A stretch of 64,000 nt of DNA from Bacillus aquiflavi. Lineage in GTDB: Bacteria; Bacillota; Bacilli; Bacillales; Cytobacillaceae. The stretch spans positions 2,232,001 to 2,296,000 of the forward strand of contig NZ_CP082780.1 of NCBI RefSeq assembly GCF_019915265.1, given 5' to 3'. The position numbers and the translations under genes were made by a program. Under the pieces are notes generated by a model. That model did not search any database, was not told where the DNA came from, and saw only the letters and a list, made by a program, of their open reading frames with translations. This document shows, piece after piece, positions 35,902 through 45,129 of this stretch; position 1 is the stretch's first letter, and each line of letters begins with the position of its first letter.

Positions 35902-36774
35902 ATGAAGCGCTGTCAGTTCTATTTTATCGTCATTCTATCAGCTTTAATATTGATCATCATTTTTTTCATTAGAACACCTGATAAAAAAATTGAAGAAAGT
36001 ATTATCTATTTTCCTATTAATCAGTTAGTTACTTATGAAACAGCCAAAACGTCTATCAATATACTCGATTATAAAAGTGATGGGGGTTACTCTTTGTTTT
36101 GGCAAGTTCATTCAGCTTTAAATGAAAAGGCTTATTTGCGCCAAGATATGGCATTGCTTTTTATCAATGGCCGGCTGAAAGAAAAAATGGGAAAATGGAA
36201 GCAAAATACAACAGAAATAAAACAACAGAAAAAAATAAGCGAAAAAGAAAGTAGTCATGTTCAAGCTATTACATTTCACTATTCGGAAATTCATGAAGCT
36301 GGAGAAAAAATCACGAGTGCTCATACGATGTCTGCTGAGGAGTTATATGTCATTAACTCATTATTCAGTCCGTTATTGTCTTTTAAAAAAGCGGCAACCG
36401 AAATAGAACGAGACTGGGAGAAGCTTTTAGACAACATGAATAATGAATTGCAAAAACAAATAATTTCGAAAGCAGCTAAAGCTTTTTCAATTAATGAAAA
36501 AGCATATCATATCATTCCGCTAACTGATTTAATAAAATATAATCATAAACCATTACACGGTTTTACAATTAAAGAGTCGGAACGAATTATTGGACAATTA
36601 TGGGAGGGGCTTTATAAAAATTATTTCCTAGGAATTAAAAAAGACGATGGTACAATCATTGATTCTCTGAATAGTACCATCCCATTATTATTATTTGCTA
36701 AAGATCGAACACATTTACTAATCATTTTTGAGTCGGCAAGCGGAGAATCATTTCTTCTCCGTCAAACTCTTTAA
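35902..36774 (+). CDS. Membrane-anchored hypothetical protein, divergent from spoVAF
   Basis: A 290-residue protein: one N-terminal membrane helix (residues 5-23) and an extracytoplasmic domain of about 265 residues, with a basic hydrophilic stretch near 95-115 (KMGKWKQNTTEIKQQKKISEK). AGGGG lies before the ATG. No family is recognised. It shares the 140-bp upstream region with spoVAF, so joint sporulation control is possible but unproven. Confidence 0.7.
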   Translation: MKRCQFYFIVILSALILIIIFFIRTPDKKIEESIIYFPINQLVTYETAKTSINILDYKSDGGYSLFWQVHSALNEKAYLRQDMALLFINGRLKEKMGKWKQNTTEIKQQKKISEKESSHVQAITFHYSEIHEAGEKITSAHTMSAEELYVINSLFSPLLSFKKAATEIERDWEKLLDNMNNELQKQIISKAAKAFSINEKAYHIIPLTDLIKYNHKPLHGFTIKESERIIGQLWEGLYKNYFLGIKKDDGTIIDSLNSTIPLLLFAKDRTHLLIIFESASGESFLLRQTL

Positions 36775-36801
36775 AATCTTATTTCCAATGGAATGTTGAG
36801 G

Positions 36802-38007
36802 TTAGCTTTTGTAACCGATCTGCAGAAAAACAAAAGTAACGATTGCGGCAGTAATTAAAAAAAACAACTGGGATAAAAGCTTTCTTTTTTTGGGAAAATG
36901 AACGATACCCGTTGCTAAAAAACCACCAAGTAATCCACCAATATGTCCAGCATTATCAATACCTGGAACAGTAAAACCGAAAACAAGATTAATTCCAATG
37001 ATGATTAAAATATTCATTCCCATCGTGCGAAAAAAAAGACGCGGATAAATAACACCGAAATACAACAAAGCTCCAAAACAGCCGAAGATAGCACCACTAG
37101 CTCCTGCAGATATACTCGGACTAAAAACAAAACTCGCTAAAGAACCTGCAAATCCAGCAAACAAATAGATAAACAAAAAGCGAAAATTTCCAAAAATCTG
37201 TTCAACAGCGATTCCAAGATAATAAAGGGCAAGAGTATTCATTAATAAATGCAAAAGACCTATATGAAGAACAATTGGAGTAAAAAAGCGCCACCATTCG
37301 CCCTCGATAATAAGCGGATTAGATTTTGCTCCGAAGTGAATAAGGGTAGAAATATTTACACTTCCCCCATTTAGCTCCAGCAATAAAAACATCACAACTT
37401 GAATAGCGATAAAAATATAAGTAAAAAACGGTTTCCCATATTTAAAAAGCTCCTGCTCAGATTTAGCCTTAATGACTATTTGTGCTAGTGTAGCTTGTTT
37501 CACAGCTTCAATTTCCTGCTCTTCATATTCATTCTTTAACGTAAATGAGACATCTGTTTGCAATAATTCTGTTAAACGGCCAAGTGCATCGTTATAGCCG
37601 TTCCGATCAAAAATAACTGTTGTTACATTAGTTTTGCTGTTATTTGGATTTACAAATGGTTTTGAGATACGATACTCGTAATCATCAACGGGAAGATATG
37701 TACTGACGTAAAGATTAAGAACGTTCATATTTCTTTTTGCTAACTGTCTTCTAATCTGTTCACCATTCGCTGCTGTTAATTCAATATCTCTTTGCATCCA
37801 ATTGCTCCAATCAATATCATATCGCAACAAGCGAATAACTTGATATTTCTTATTCTCAATCTTTTCTAGCCATAATTCTTTTTGATCCTTGGATAATTGG
37901 ACAATTCTATACTCACCGACAGAAACAAAGTAATGAGCTAACCTCCAAAATAGGTAGTCCTCTCTAAAACTCAATTTTCCCCCTACTTTCTTATTTTGAG
38001 AGTTCAT
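36802..38007 (-). CDS. gluP: Rhomboid intramembrane serine protease YqgP
   Basis: A 401-residue protein. A cytoplasmic N-terminal domain (about 1-190) is followed by a six- to seven-helix rhomboid core. Catalytic Ser is in SAGASGAIFG (about residue 310) and catalytic His in NAGHIGGLLGG (about 370); HIGLLHLLMN is the conserved loop region. The protein stops right after the last helix, without the TPR-like C-terminal extension of the roughly 500-residue B. subtilis GluP. Downstream are yqgQ/spoVAF and upstream yqgO, the B. subtilis order. Confidence 0.9.
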   Translation of the reverse strand: MNSQNKKVGGKLSFREDYLFWRLAHYFVSVGEYRIVQLSKDQKELWLEKIENKKYQVIRLLRYDIDWSNWMQRDIELTAANGEQIRRQLAKRNMNVLNLYVSTYLPVDDYEYRISKPFVNPNNSKTNVTTVIFDRNGYNDALGRLTELLQTDVSFTLKNEYEEQEIEAVKQATLAQIVIKAKSEQELFKYGKPFFTYIFIAIQVVMFLLLELNGGSVNISTLIHFGAKSNPLIIEGEWWRFFTPIVLHIGLLHLLMNTLALYYLGIAVEQIFGNFRFLFIYLFAGFAGSLASFVFSPSISAGASGAIFGCFGALLYFGVIYPRLFFRTMGMNILIIIGINLVFGFTVPGIDNAGHIGGLLGGFLATGIVHFPKKRKLLSQLFFLITAAIVTFVFLQIGYKS

Positions 38008-38186
38008 TTTATTTTCCTGATAAATGCTATTTAAACTGTTTCCTTTTTACTATAGACAAAGAAATGATCAGATGTAAAGGGAATCGTTAATTTCACTCGT
38101 AAAAAAATAAAAAGACCGCATAGGTCCTTTTACAAAACTTTTTTTTGTATATATCTAAAGCACATTTTGTTGTTTTAAGCTCATTC

Positions 38187-38208
38187 GTGTGAGACTGCAG
38201 TCTCACAC
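38187..38208. repeat. Palindromic element, copy B
   Basis: A perfect 22-bp palindrome with arms GTGTGAGACTG / CAGTCTCACAC, about 60 nt past the yqgO stop. It is nearly identical to the element at 11040. An AAAAGACC-gcat-AGGTCCTTTT hairpin at about 38110-38134 lies further downstream and may terminate yqgO. Confidence 0.6.
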
Positions 38209-38266
38209 TTTTGAAAGGTCCTTCTGATGAGATGAAGCCACGAATCAACAATGTTCATAACATAGC

Positions 38267-38443
38267 CTATCTAAAAATACTTTGCATCATTCTTTCTCTA
38301 ACTCCTGGAACCCTCATTACAGAGCTAACTAACATCCGTCTTAATAAAATATTTCCCAGAGCAATATTCATGATTTGATAACGATATCGATAAACGAAAA
38401 AAATCCCGGTAAAAAAAATGAAAAATCTCATAAATTGACGCAT
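38267..38443 (-). CDS. yqgO: YqgO small basic protein
   Basis: A 58-residue protein from an ATG preceded by GGAGGGAT: MRQFMRFFIFFTGIFFVYRY... One N-terminal hydrophobic helix is followed by an arginine-rich end (LRRMLVSSVMRVPGVRERMM). Identified as YqgO from its size, pattern and position between yqgP and yqgN. Function unknown. Confidence 0.7.
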   Translation of the reverse strand: MRQFMRFFIFFTGIFFVYRYRYQIMNIALGNILLRRMLVSSVMRVPGVRERMMQSIFR

Positions 38444-38577
38444 TACTTATCCCTCCTTCATGTTAGTTTGGGAAGAAACAACTGATTTTATGTAAAAATA
38501 ACCAAACAAAAAAGGAAGGACGTTTAAGTAGGAAAAATAAGCGTAACGAGATAAAATAATTACTTACTTGCCACTAT

Positions 38578-39393
38578 TCAAATAAACTCACTCATAAAAT
38601 AAATTGTTGAACCTGCAGCTGCAGCAATTAATCCTGATAAAAAATTAACGACATCGTTATTTACTATGGAAAAGCCGCTGATTTGTTTTGTTTCCCTGTC
38701 ACAATGTTGCTTTTTTTCCGTTATTAGCCCACACTTTCTACACTTGTATGTTACTTGGAGAAAAGCACCAAAAAGTGTATCAATTACACTGCCTAAAAAG
38801 CCAAATAACATAATAAAAATCATCACCTTTCCATCTATTCCTTTAAAGAGGAATAGAGCTACAATGGCAATAAATAACGCGCCCAAAAAGGCAGCTACAG
38901 TTCCAAGGAGACTAACCGCTCCAGATGTTCCTTTTTCAACCTTTTGTAAGCCTTTAATGGTAAGAGGCTTTTGCTTACTTAATGCCCCTATTTCAGAAGC
39001 CCACGTATCTGCATTTGAGCTCGCAACGACAATTAAAAACGTCATGTGAAAAAGCATACTTTCTGTATAAAAAAATAACAAACTAGCAACAGCGGCAACT
39101 CCCCCGTTTGCAAAGACTTGCTGCCAATCCCTTCTTTCTCCTTTTTCAACGATTTGTGAAAGACTTACCTTTTGCGTAGCTTTAAATTTAGATAGCAAAC
39201 TCGAGCTGACAAAAAATGAACCAAGCAAAAGTAAACCGTTAATTCCAAATCCGCTTGCAACAAAAAAACCGACAATAGCAGCAGCTATCGCCCCAGTCTT
39301 CGTTAATGAATGGACGAAATAACCGACTAATACAGTAAAAATAATAAATAAACAAATGAACAGCTGCTCAATAGACAACTGAAATAACCTCAT
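38578..39393 (-). CDS. DUF92 integral membrane protein
   Basis: A 271-residue protein with about six membrane helices. The conserved DUF92 stretch SSNADTWASEIG is near residue 145, GTSGAVSLLGTVAAFLGA near 175 and the cysteine pair CRKCGL near 228. Some plant and archaeal relatives are phytol/phytyl-phosphate kinases; the bacterial role is unknown. ATG at 39393 (MRLFQLSIEQL) overlaps the yqgN end by 26 nt; the longer frame lies entirely in yqgN and is not supported. Confidence 0.82.
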   Translation of the reverse strand: MRLFQLSIEQLFICLFIIFTVLVGYFVHSLTKTGAIAAAIVGFFVASGFGINGLLLLGSFFVSSSLLSKFKATQKVSLSQIVEKGERRDWQQVFANGGVAAVASLLFFYTESMLFHMTFLIVVASSNADTWASEIGALSKQKPLTIKGLQKVEKGTSGAVSLLGTVAAFLGALFIAIVALFLFKGIDGKVMIFIMLFGFLGSVIDTLFGAFLQVTYKCRKCGLITEKKQHCDRETKQISGFSIVNNDVVNFLSGLIAAAAGSTIYFMSEFI

Positions 39394-39937
39394 TTTCCGT
39401 AATAATTTTTGAAACAGGCAAATCATGTTCCTCAAGCGGTAGCTTAGAAACAATTTGAAAGCTAAACGCTAATGAAAGAGTGTCACCTTTAAAACCTTCC
39501 AGAAATCGATCGTAGTACCCCCCGCCAAATCCTATTCTAAAGCCGTCTCTTGTATATGCAACTCCGGGAACAATAAGAAGGTTAATCTCATTAGGCTTTA
39601 CGGCAATTGTTCTATTCTCAATCGGTTCATACAATCCAAAAAAAACAGATTCAAGTTCATTAAAGCGTTGCAACATCCGAAACGTCATTCCCCGCGTCTT
39701 TGGATCACACTTTGGAATGACAACCTTTTTCTTTTGCTCCCATGCTTTACGAATAATTTGATATGTATCTACTTCGGGAAATCGAGAGACAGTAATCCCA
39801 ATAACTTGAGCGCTCTTCCATAAAGGATCTTCATACAGTTGATTGGCTATTCGATAAGACAGATCTTCATAGACAGGTTTTGAAAGCTCTTTCAGCCGTC
39901 CTGTTAATTCAGCACGCACTAATTTCTTATCCATCAT
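39368..39937 (-). CDS. yqgN: 5-formyltetrahydrofolate cyclo-ligase
   Basis: A 189-residue enzyme that converts 5-formyl-THF to 5,10-methenyl-THF with ATP. ATP-binding N-terminal basic residues (MMDKKLVRAEL) are visible. Later come RFPEVDTY, KCDPKTRGMTF, the folate site LLIVPGVAYTRDGFRIGFGGGYYDRFL (about 125-152) and a terminal SVVY. AAGGTGGG lies before the ATG at 39937. Orthologue of YqgN, cytoplasmic. Confidence 0.92.
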   Translation of the reverse strand: MMDKKLVRAELTGRLKELSKPVYEDLSYRIANQLYEDPLWKSAQVIGITVSRFPEVDTYQIIRKAWEQKKKVVIPKCDPKTRGMTFRMLQRFNELESVFFGLYEPIENRTIAVKPNEINLLIVPGVAYTRDGFRIGFGGGYYDRFLEGFKGDTLSLAFSFQIVSKLPLEEHDLPVSKIITENEVISVVY

Positions 39938-40035
39938 GATTCCCACCTTAAAGTATTTAAAGGCATAGATAGACGTAAAAAAAGCGTCTTATTTATGCTC
40001 CTTTATGATTAGTCGACTTCATCATTTATAAACAG

Positions 40036-40068
40036 CAAAAAAGCAGCAGGAAGCATTCCCACTGCTTA
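40036..40068 (-). terminator. Terminator of rpmG
   Basis: An AGCAG-tGGGAA / TTCC-CTGCT stem with T6 on the minus strand; it begins inside the rpmG stop codon. Confidence 0.8.
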
Positions 40069-40215
40069 TTTTGTTTCACGATGTGTAGTAACACGCTTCT
40101 CTCTAGGACAATACTTTTTAAGCTCAAGACGATCTGGATTGTTACGTTTATTTTTTGATGAAATATAAGTACGATCTCCACACTCAGTGCAAGCTAACGT
40201 AATATTCACACGCAT
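40066..40215 (-). CDS. rpmG: 50S ribosomal protein L33
   Basis: 49 residues, [20 protein letters not shown]..., the full L33 length, ending [16 protein letters not shown]. The first zinc pair CTEC is present. The second pair keeps only one Cys (CPRE), as in the RpmGA type. AGGGAAAGAT lies before the ATG. It stands between yqgN and the pho region, as in B. subtilis. Confidence 0.96.
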   Translation of the reverse strand: MRVNITLACTECGDRTYISSKNKRNNPDRLELKKYCPREKRVTTHRETK

Positions 40216-40288
40216 GTATCTTTCCCTCCAAACTATATCATGCTACACTGTACGACTTTTCTATAATAGCATTTTTTTATTTTAAATG

Positions 40289-40897
40289 CTAGTACGATTT
40301 TAAAACTGCTTTATTGAGCTTAGCCAGCGTTTCTTTTGACTTGCCAAATATAACCCATGCACTTCCTTTAGTTGTTTCTCTAGGTAACATTGAAACGTTC
40401 ATTGCAAACAAACTAACCGTTGCCCCTTTTGCCATAGGCTGATAACGTAACGTTCCCCGCCTATAATTTCTCCAAATATCTTCTGTTTTAAAATTCCAAA
40501 ATGGTTGGACAGAGCATTGTTTAAAAGATTGTCTCTTGTGCCGACCGTTAACTAAATAGACGATATTGTCAGCAAGGTGAAAGATAACATCTTCAACAGG
40601 AGATACAAAGGTGAAATGGTCTTTTGCACTATACAAATGGTGATGGGCAAATAATAGTTTAAGATTGCGAGCCTCATTGAGGTGGTTTGTTATATACGTT
40701 TCAAAAAAATGAATATTTGAATGAAGATAAGGCCGTTTTATTTTAATTGAAAGCATTTCTTCTGTTAACAGCTTCTCTGCTTCATTATCAAACCAAAATG
40801 TTTTACCGCTTATCCAAATTCCGGGCACTTTTTTTAATTTATATAAGTCATCACTCTGTTTCGTGTCTTTACATGAGATAGAAGCATTTATTTTCAT
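40289..40897 (-). CDS. Hypothetical protein resembling a GH15-type N-terminal domain
   Basis: 202 residues from ATG 40897 (AAAGGTG 8 nt before). The order PGIWISGKTFWFDNEAEK, LKLLFAHHHLYSAKDHFTF, VYLVNGRH, TEDIWRNYRRGTLRYQPMAKG and SAWVIFGKSKETLAKL recalls the beta-sandwich that precedes the catalytic barrel in GH15 glucoamylase-like proteins. No catalytic barrel follows, so it could be a stand-alone domain or a remnant. The resemblance is by eye and distant. It is followed by rpmG; the upstream neighbour is a 1-kb gap. Confidence 0.5.
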   Translation of the reverse strand: MKINASISCKDTKQSDDLYKLKKVPGIWISGKTFWFDNEAEKLLTEEMLSIKIKRPYLHSNIHFFETYITNHLNEARNLKLLFAHHHLYSAKDHFTFVSPVEDVIFHLADNIVYLVNGRHKRQSFKQCSVQPFWNFKTEDIWRNYRRGTLRYQPMAKGATVSLFAMNVSMLPRETTKGSAWVIFGKSKETLAKLNKAVLKSY

Positions 40898-40918
40898 GAT
40901 CATTACACCTTTCTTCAT

Positions 40919-41757
40919 GAATTAAATATAAATATTACAAACTATTAATATATTCTTTTTATATACATGTTAGCATTGAAAACGCTAACAAACAATAAAT
41001 GTATTTTGTCGGAATATGCATAATATTCATCTGCTCAAGTAATATCAAGAAAAAAAATTTTTATTTTTTTTATGGTAAGGTCATTCATAAGAAAAAACGA
41101 CATTTTTTATATGAAAAAACGTAAAGAATAGACATCATTTAACAAAGGATAATTTAAATAATGCATGACTGTTTATTTATGATTAATCACCAAAATCGAA
41201 GATAACGAGCAAATTCACGACTGACAATACCGAGAGGCCCTAGCCATCATCATATATCAACGTATAAGCGCAATTCAAACAGCCTTGTCTCGGTACAAGA
41301 GAGTTCAACTTAAAGCATTCTAATATGCCTGGCGTTACGTGACGAAAACGACGTATCTTGCGGTTATGTCGCTGGATTTTTTCATGACAGTTCGGGCATA
41401 AAATACACCGCAGGAGCTTGAACTGGAAAAATCCAAGCTCCTTAATAGAAGGCATAAAAATCAAATAATGGATGATGATATTCAGATGTTTGTTAAACTT
41501 GGGGTCAAAGCGAAAACTCCTATCATGATTTGTCCAATCAACAATTACGATACTTGAATTTTCGCTTTTTATCTGTTAAAATTGTTTACTTTTTATCAGA
41601 ATAAAACCCCATGTTACGGTGATGAACTGATTTTCTGTTGAGGAGGAACAAATTAATTGCACACTAGAAGTTAAATTCAATTTGTTATGAATTTTATTTA
41701 GAACTAAATGATAAACGATCATAATGAAAAAAAATCAGCAACAGCTGATTTGAGATT
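40919..41757. other. Gene-poor gap between the unknown gene and phoU
   Basis: AT-rich spacer of about 840 bp. On the minus strand a 74-codon frame (41240-41464) contains CPNC and CLNC pairs (about residues 23-26 and 62-65) and might be a decayed zinc-ribbon end of a transposase, but has no catalytic part and no clear ribosome binding site. At about 41641 a GAGGAGG is followed by no usable start. Nothing else is recognised. Confidence 0.4.
41724..41750 (-). terminator. Terminator of the pst-phoU operon
   Basis: AATCAGC / GCTGATT with a 4-nt loop, followed on the minus strand by T8. It lies about 185 nt past the phoU stop, with repeat copy 4 in between. Confidence 0.75.
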
Positions 41758-41896
41758 GTAGACAAATAAATTGAATCGATTCTCAGACTTGAAAACGCCT
41801 GTCAGTCAAGGCTGAAGTGAATAGAACAGGCGTTCATTGGGCATACAATGATGTTCAAGCAAACGAGAATGCGAGCATTTGTCAACGGTCTGAAAT
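41758..41896 (+). repeat. Dispersed intergenic repeat, copy 4
   Basis: The best-formed copy. GTAGACAAA (41758-41766), then CAGACTTGAAAACGCCTGTC, AGTCAAGGC, GAAGTGAATAGAACAGGCG, TTCATTGGGCATACAATG and GCGAGCA, ending TTTGTCAACGGTCTGAAAT. The terminal motifs are inverted (GTAGACAAA / TTTGTCAAC). An internal AACGCCTGT / ACAGGCGTT stem is present. It is inserted between phoU and its terminator. Confidence 0.75.
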
Positions 41897-41934
41897 CACC
41901 AACTACTGATTTTTCTATCTGAACTAAACTTATT

Positions 41935-42594
41935 TTATACGTTTAATCCTGACTGCCTACCTGTTGCAAGATAAACTACGTTTTCTGATATATTTGTAAC
42001 ATGATCAGCAATCCGTTCAATATACCTGCAAATAAACCCTAGCTGAGTAATTTGCTTTCTTGCTTTAGGGTGAGTAGGAGTATTGACGATCATTTCTGTT
42101 ATAAGCTCTCCATACATTTCATCGACTGCATCATCTTTTTTGGCACATTGTCTTGCAAATTCTTCATCTTCACCGTAATATGCAATCATTGAGTCTGAGA
42201 ACATTTTTAAAGCAATCCCCATCATCGTTTCGACTTTTTCTATCGGGATCATTAACTGTTCGTGACCGATGTGCAATGTCGATTTCGCAATGTTTACAGC
42301 CATATCCGCGATTCTTTCTATTTCCGATGAAATTTTAATAGCGGTAATGATTTTTCGTAAATCAACTGCTACAGGTGCTTCAGTTGCAATAAGGAAGATT
42401 GCTTTTTCATTAATAATTTCTTCCATTTTATTCAGTTTTATATCGTTGTCTATAATTTTTTCTGCGATGATAAAATCCTGATTTTTCAACGCCAGCATTG
42501 ATTTTGTTACTGCTTTTTTCGCTTCTTCAGCCATATTTAGAATTTGTTCTTTTAATTCTTTTAAATTTTGATCGAAATTGGACCTTGTGCTCAT
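41935..42594 (-). CDS. phoU: Phosphate signalling/transport regulator PhoU
   Basis: A 219-residue, all-helical protein with the two PhoU three-helix repeats and the metal-binding E/D-rich motifs (KISSEIERIADMAVNIAKS at about 88-106 and RYIERIADHVTNISENVVYL at about 190-209). PhoU damps the Pst transporter and Pho signalling. It is the last gene of pstS-pstC-pstA-pstB-pstB-phoU, 14 nt after pstB. In B. subtilis itself the operon ends with pstBB, so the presence of phoU here is a difference. Confidence 0.93.
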   Translation of the reverse strand: MSTRSNFDQNLKELKEQILNMAEEAKKAVTKSMLALKNQDFIIAEKIIDNDIKLNKMEEIINEKAIFLIATEAPVAVDLRKIITAIKISSEIERIADMAVNIAKSTLHIGHEQLMIPIEKVETMMGIALKMFSDSMIAYYGEDEEFARQCAKKDDAVDEMYGELITEMIVNTPTHPKARKQITQLGFICRYIERIADHVTNISENVVYLATGRQSGLNV

Positions 42595-42608
42595 GTTTTC
42601 ACCTCAAA

Positions 42609-43385
42609 TTATCCGAATCGCCCGGAAATATAGTCTTCTGTTCGTTTATCAGACGGAGTTGAGAATATCGTTAACGTATGATCAACCTCAATTAGCTCAC
42701 CCATTAAGAAAAAAGCTGTTTGATCAGAAACACGAGCTGCTTGTTGCATATTATGAGTGACCATAACTATCGTATAATCTTTTTTAAGCTGTAAAACTAA
42801 TTCCTCAATTTTTAATGTTGAAATAGGATCAAGCGCTGATGTCGGTTCATCCATTAATAATACATCTGGTTTTGTAGCTAATGCTCTTGCAATGCATAAA
42901 CGCTGTTGCTGTCCTCCTGATAAGCCGAGAGCAGGAGCAGATAACCGATCATGAACTTCATCCCAAAGTGCAACGTCTTTTAAAGTTTGTTCAACGATCT
43001 CATCTAAAACCGCTTTCTTCTTCATTCCGTGAATACGGGGTCCGTATGCAACATTATCATAAATTGATTGCGGAAATGGATTTCCCTTTTGGAAAACCAT
43101 ACCGATCTTTTTTCGAAGCTCTACAAGATCAACTTTATCCGTTACAATATTTTGCTGATCATACATAATCGCACCAGACAGTTTTACACTTGGCACCATT
43201 TTACACATTAAGTTTAACGTTTTAATAAACGTCGATTTTCCACACCCAGACGGTCCGATTATAGCTGTTATTTCATTTTGGCGAATGGAAAAATTAATAT
43301 CTTTTAATGCATGATGTTCACCATACCATAAATTGAAATCTTTAACTTGAAACACTTCATTACCAACAGCTGTTAAAGTTTCCAA
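42609..43385 (-). CDS. pstB: Phosphate ABC transporter ATPase PstB (second copy)
   Basis: 258 residues. Walker A is [16 protein letters not shown]-loop [17 protein letters not shown], signature [15 protein letters not shown], Walker [14 protein letters not shown] and H-loop VTHNMQQA. The NPFP block is typical of PstB. This is the second of two PstB genes, corresponding to the PstBA/PstBB pair of B. subtilis. It powers phosphate import through PstC/PstA. Confidence 0.95.
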   Translation of the reverse strand: METLTAVGNEVFQVKDFNLWYGEHHALKDINFSIRQNEITAIIGPSGCGKSTFIKTLNLMCKMVPSVKLSGAIMYDQQNIVTDKVDLVELRKKIGMVFQKGNPFPQSIYDNVAYGPRIHGMKKKAVLDEIVEQTLKDVALWDEVHDRLSAPALGLSGGQQQRLCIARALATKPDVLLMDEPTSALDPISTLKIEELVLQLKKDYTIVMVTHNMQQAARVSDQTAFFLMGELIEVDHTLTIFSTPSDKRTEDYISGRFG

Positions 43386-43398
43386 AGTTGTTCACTCC

Positions 43399-44226
43399 TT
43401 ATCCGAACCGGCCAGTAATGTATTCTTCCGTCTTCTTCTCTGACGGATTTGTGAAAACTTTATTTGTTTTATCATATTCAATTAAATCTCCATTTAAGAA
43501 AAAGGCTGTTCGATCAGAAATCCGTGAAGCCTGTTGCATATTATGTGTAACAATAACAATAGAGTATTCTTTTTTTAATTCAATTAATAATTCTTCTATT
43601 TTCCCATTTGAAATTGGATCTAATGCTGAAGATGGTTCATCAAGTAAAAGAACAGCCGGATTCATTGCAATCGTTCTAGCAATACAAAGCCGTTGCTGCT
43701 GCCCCCCTGATAGGGATAAGGCAGATTTATGAAGTCTATCCTTTACTTCATCCCAAATCGCTGCCCTTCGCAAACTTTCTTCTATAATGCCATCAAGAAT
43801 ACTTTTTTTTCTAATTCCTGAAAATCTTAATCCGTGAGCAATATTGTCATATATAGATTTCGGAAAGGGGTTTGGCTTTTGAAACACCATTCCGATTTCT
43901 TTTCTTAAAGCAACAACATCAATTTGTTCATCAAGAATATTTATCCCATCATACTTAATTGTTCCTTCACATCTCGCTCCCTCAATTAAATCATTCATTC
44001 GATTTATACTGCGGAGAAAAGTGGATTTACCACAACCCGAAGGACCTATCAAGGCAGTTATAGAGTTTTTTTCAATGTCCATATTAATACTTCGGACTGC
44101 TTGTTTTTGTCCATAATAAATAGAAACGTTTTGAATTTGTAAAATCAATTCACGTTCTTTGTTTACATTAACAACTATTTCATGTAAGTCTTTACTTTTA
44201 GGTCTTTCTTTTACTGCTGTTACCAT
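43399..44226 (-). CDS. pstB: Phosphate ABC transporter ATPase PstB (first copy)
   Basis: 275 residues from ATG 44226 (AAAGGCGGGTG site). Walker A is [16 protein letters not shown]-loop [17 protein letters not shown], signature [15 protein letters not shown] and Walker [13 protein letters not shown]. It carries a 30-residue N-terminal extension ([15 protein letters not shown]...) before the ABC domain. The longer frame to 44286 overlaps pstA and is not supported. Confidence 0.94.
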   Translation of the reverse strand: MVTAVKERPKSKDLHEIVVNVNKERELILQIQNVSIYYGQKQAVRSINMDIEKNSITALIGPSGCGKSTFLRSINRMNDLIEGARCEGTIKYDGINILDEQIDVVALRKEIGMVFQKPNPFPKSIYDNIAHGLRFSGIRKKSILDGIIEESLRRAAIWDEVKDRLHKSALSLSGGQQQRLCIARTIAMNPAVLLLDEPSSALDPISNGKIEELLIELKKEYSIVIVTHNMQQASRISDRTAFFLNGDLIEYDKTNKVFTNPSEKKTEEYITGRFG

Positions 44227-44240
44227 ATTTTCACCCGCCT

Positions 44241-45129
44241 TTATTTTGCAGCTGTTATTTTGCGATGAATAAGTGAACCGATCCATCTTGCAAGTAAGTT
44301 AAATATTAGTACAGTTAAAACAAGCACCGCGGCAGCTCCACTTGAAACCTCTTTCACATCTGGTATTAATCCTTGAGTGTTAACAGACCAAATATGAACC
44401 GCTAATGTTTCCGCCGGGCGAAAAATATTTAACGGTGAAGTTTCTGAAAATGGATTTAAATTCATATAATCGAGCCGAGGTGTTGATAGTCCAGCAGTAA
44501 ATAACAATGCAGCTGCCTCACCGAACACACGGCCAGAAGCTAAGATTGTCCCTGTTAATATCGCAGGAAATGCACTTGGAAGTAATACCGTCTTAATCGT
44601 TGACCAATGAGTGACCCCTAGTGCTAGGCTTGCCTCTTTTAACTCTCGGGGAACAGATCTGATCGCATCTTCACTCACGCGAACGATAACAGGCAAATAA
44701 AAAAACTGTTAAAGCAAGAGCACCGCCGATGATCGTATACCCCCAGCCTGTAATATTAACAAATACTAATAAACCAAACATTCCGATAACAATGGAAGGT
44801 AAAGAAGCTAATACTTCTATACATGAACGAATAATATTTGTAATTTTCCCTGGTTTCGCATATTCAGCCATGTATATTCCGCCACCAATACCAAGCGGGA
44901 CAGCGATAAGCATCGTAATAAACAAAATATAAATAGAATTAAACAATTGATCACGTATTCCGCCTCCTGCTCTAACAGAGCTTGACGGTGTAGTCAAAAA
45001 ATCAAAAGTTAATTTTTGAAAACCATTCGCAATAATATATGCAAATAAAGAAACAAGTAACGTAATTAAGATAACAGCTATTGCAACGAAAACTCCTGTT
45101 GCAATCCGATCTGCATTCTTGCTGCTCAT
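44241..45129 (-). pseudogene. pstA: Phosphate ABC transporter permease PstA, frameshifted
   Basis: Two frames together give a normal PstA of about 295 residues. Frame 1 (45129-44671) begins MSSKNADRIATGVFVAIAV, contains the first membrane helices and [11 protein letters not shown]. It then slides out of frame. Frame 2 resumes as [31 protein letters not shown], the binding-protein-dependent transport EAA loop, and runs to 44241 with the last helices. The break is at A7TAAA on the plus strand (44695-44705); removing one T from the coding strand restores the frame. It overlaps pstC by 4 nt. Read error, true mutation and slippage are all possible. Confidence 0.88.

Noticed and set aside
41240-41464. 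A 74-codon minus-strand frame with CPNC and CLNC pairs as a genuine gene
   Set aside because: It has no ribosome binding site, family match or catalytic region; at most a zinc-ribbon remnant, so it is mentioned only in the gap entry.
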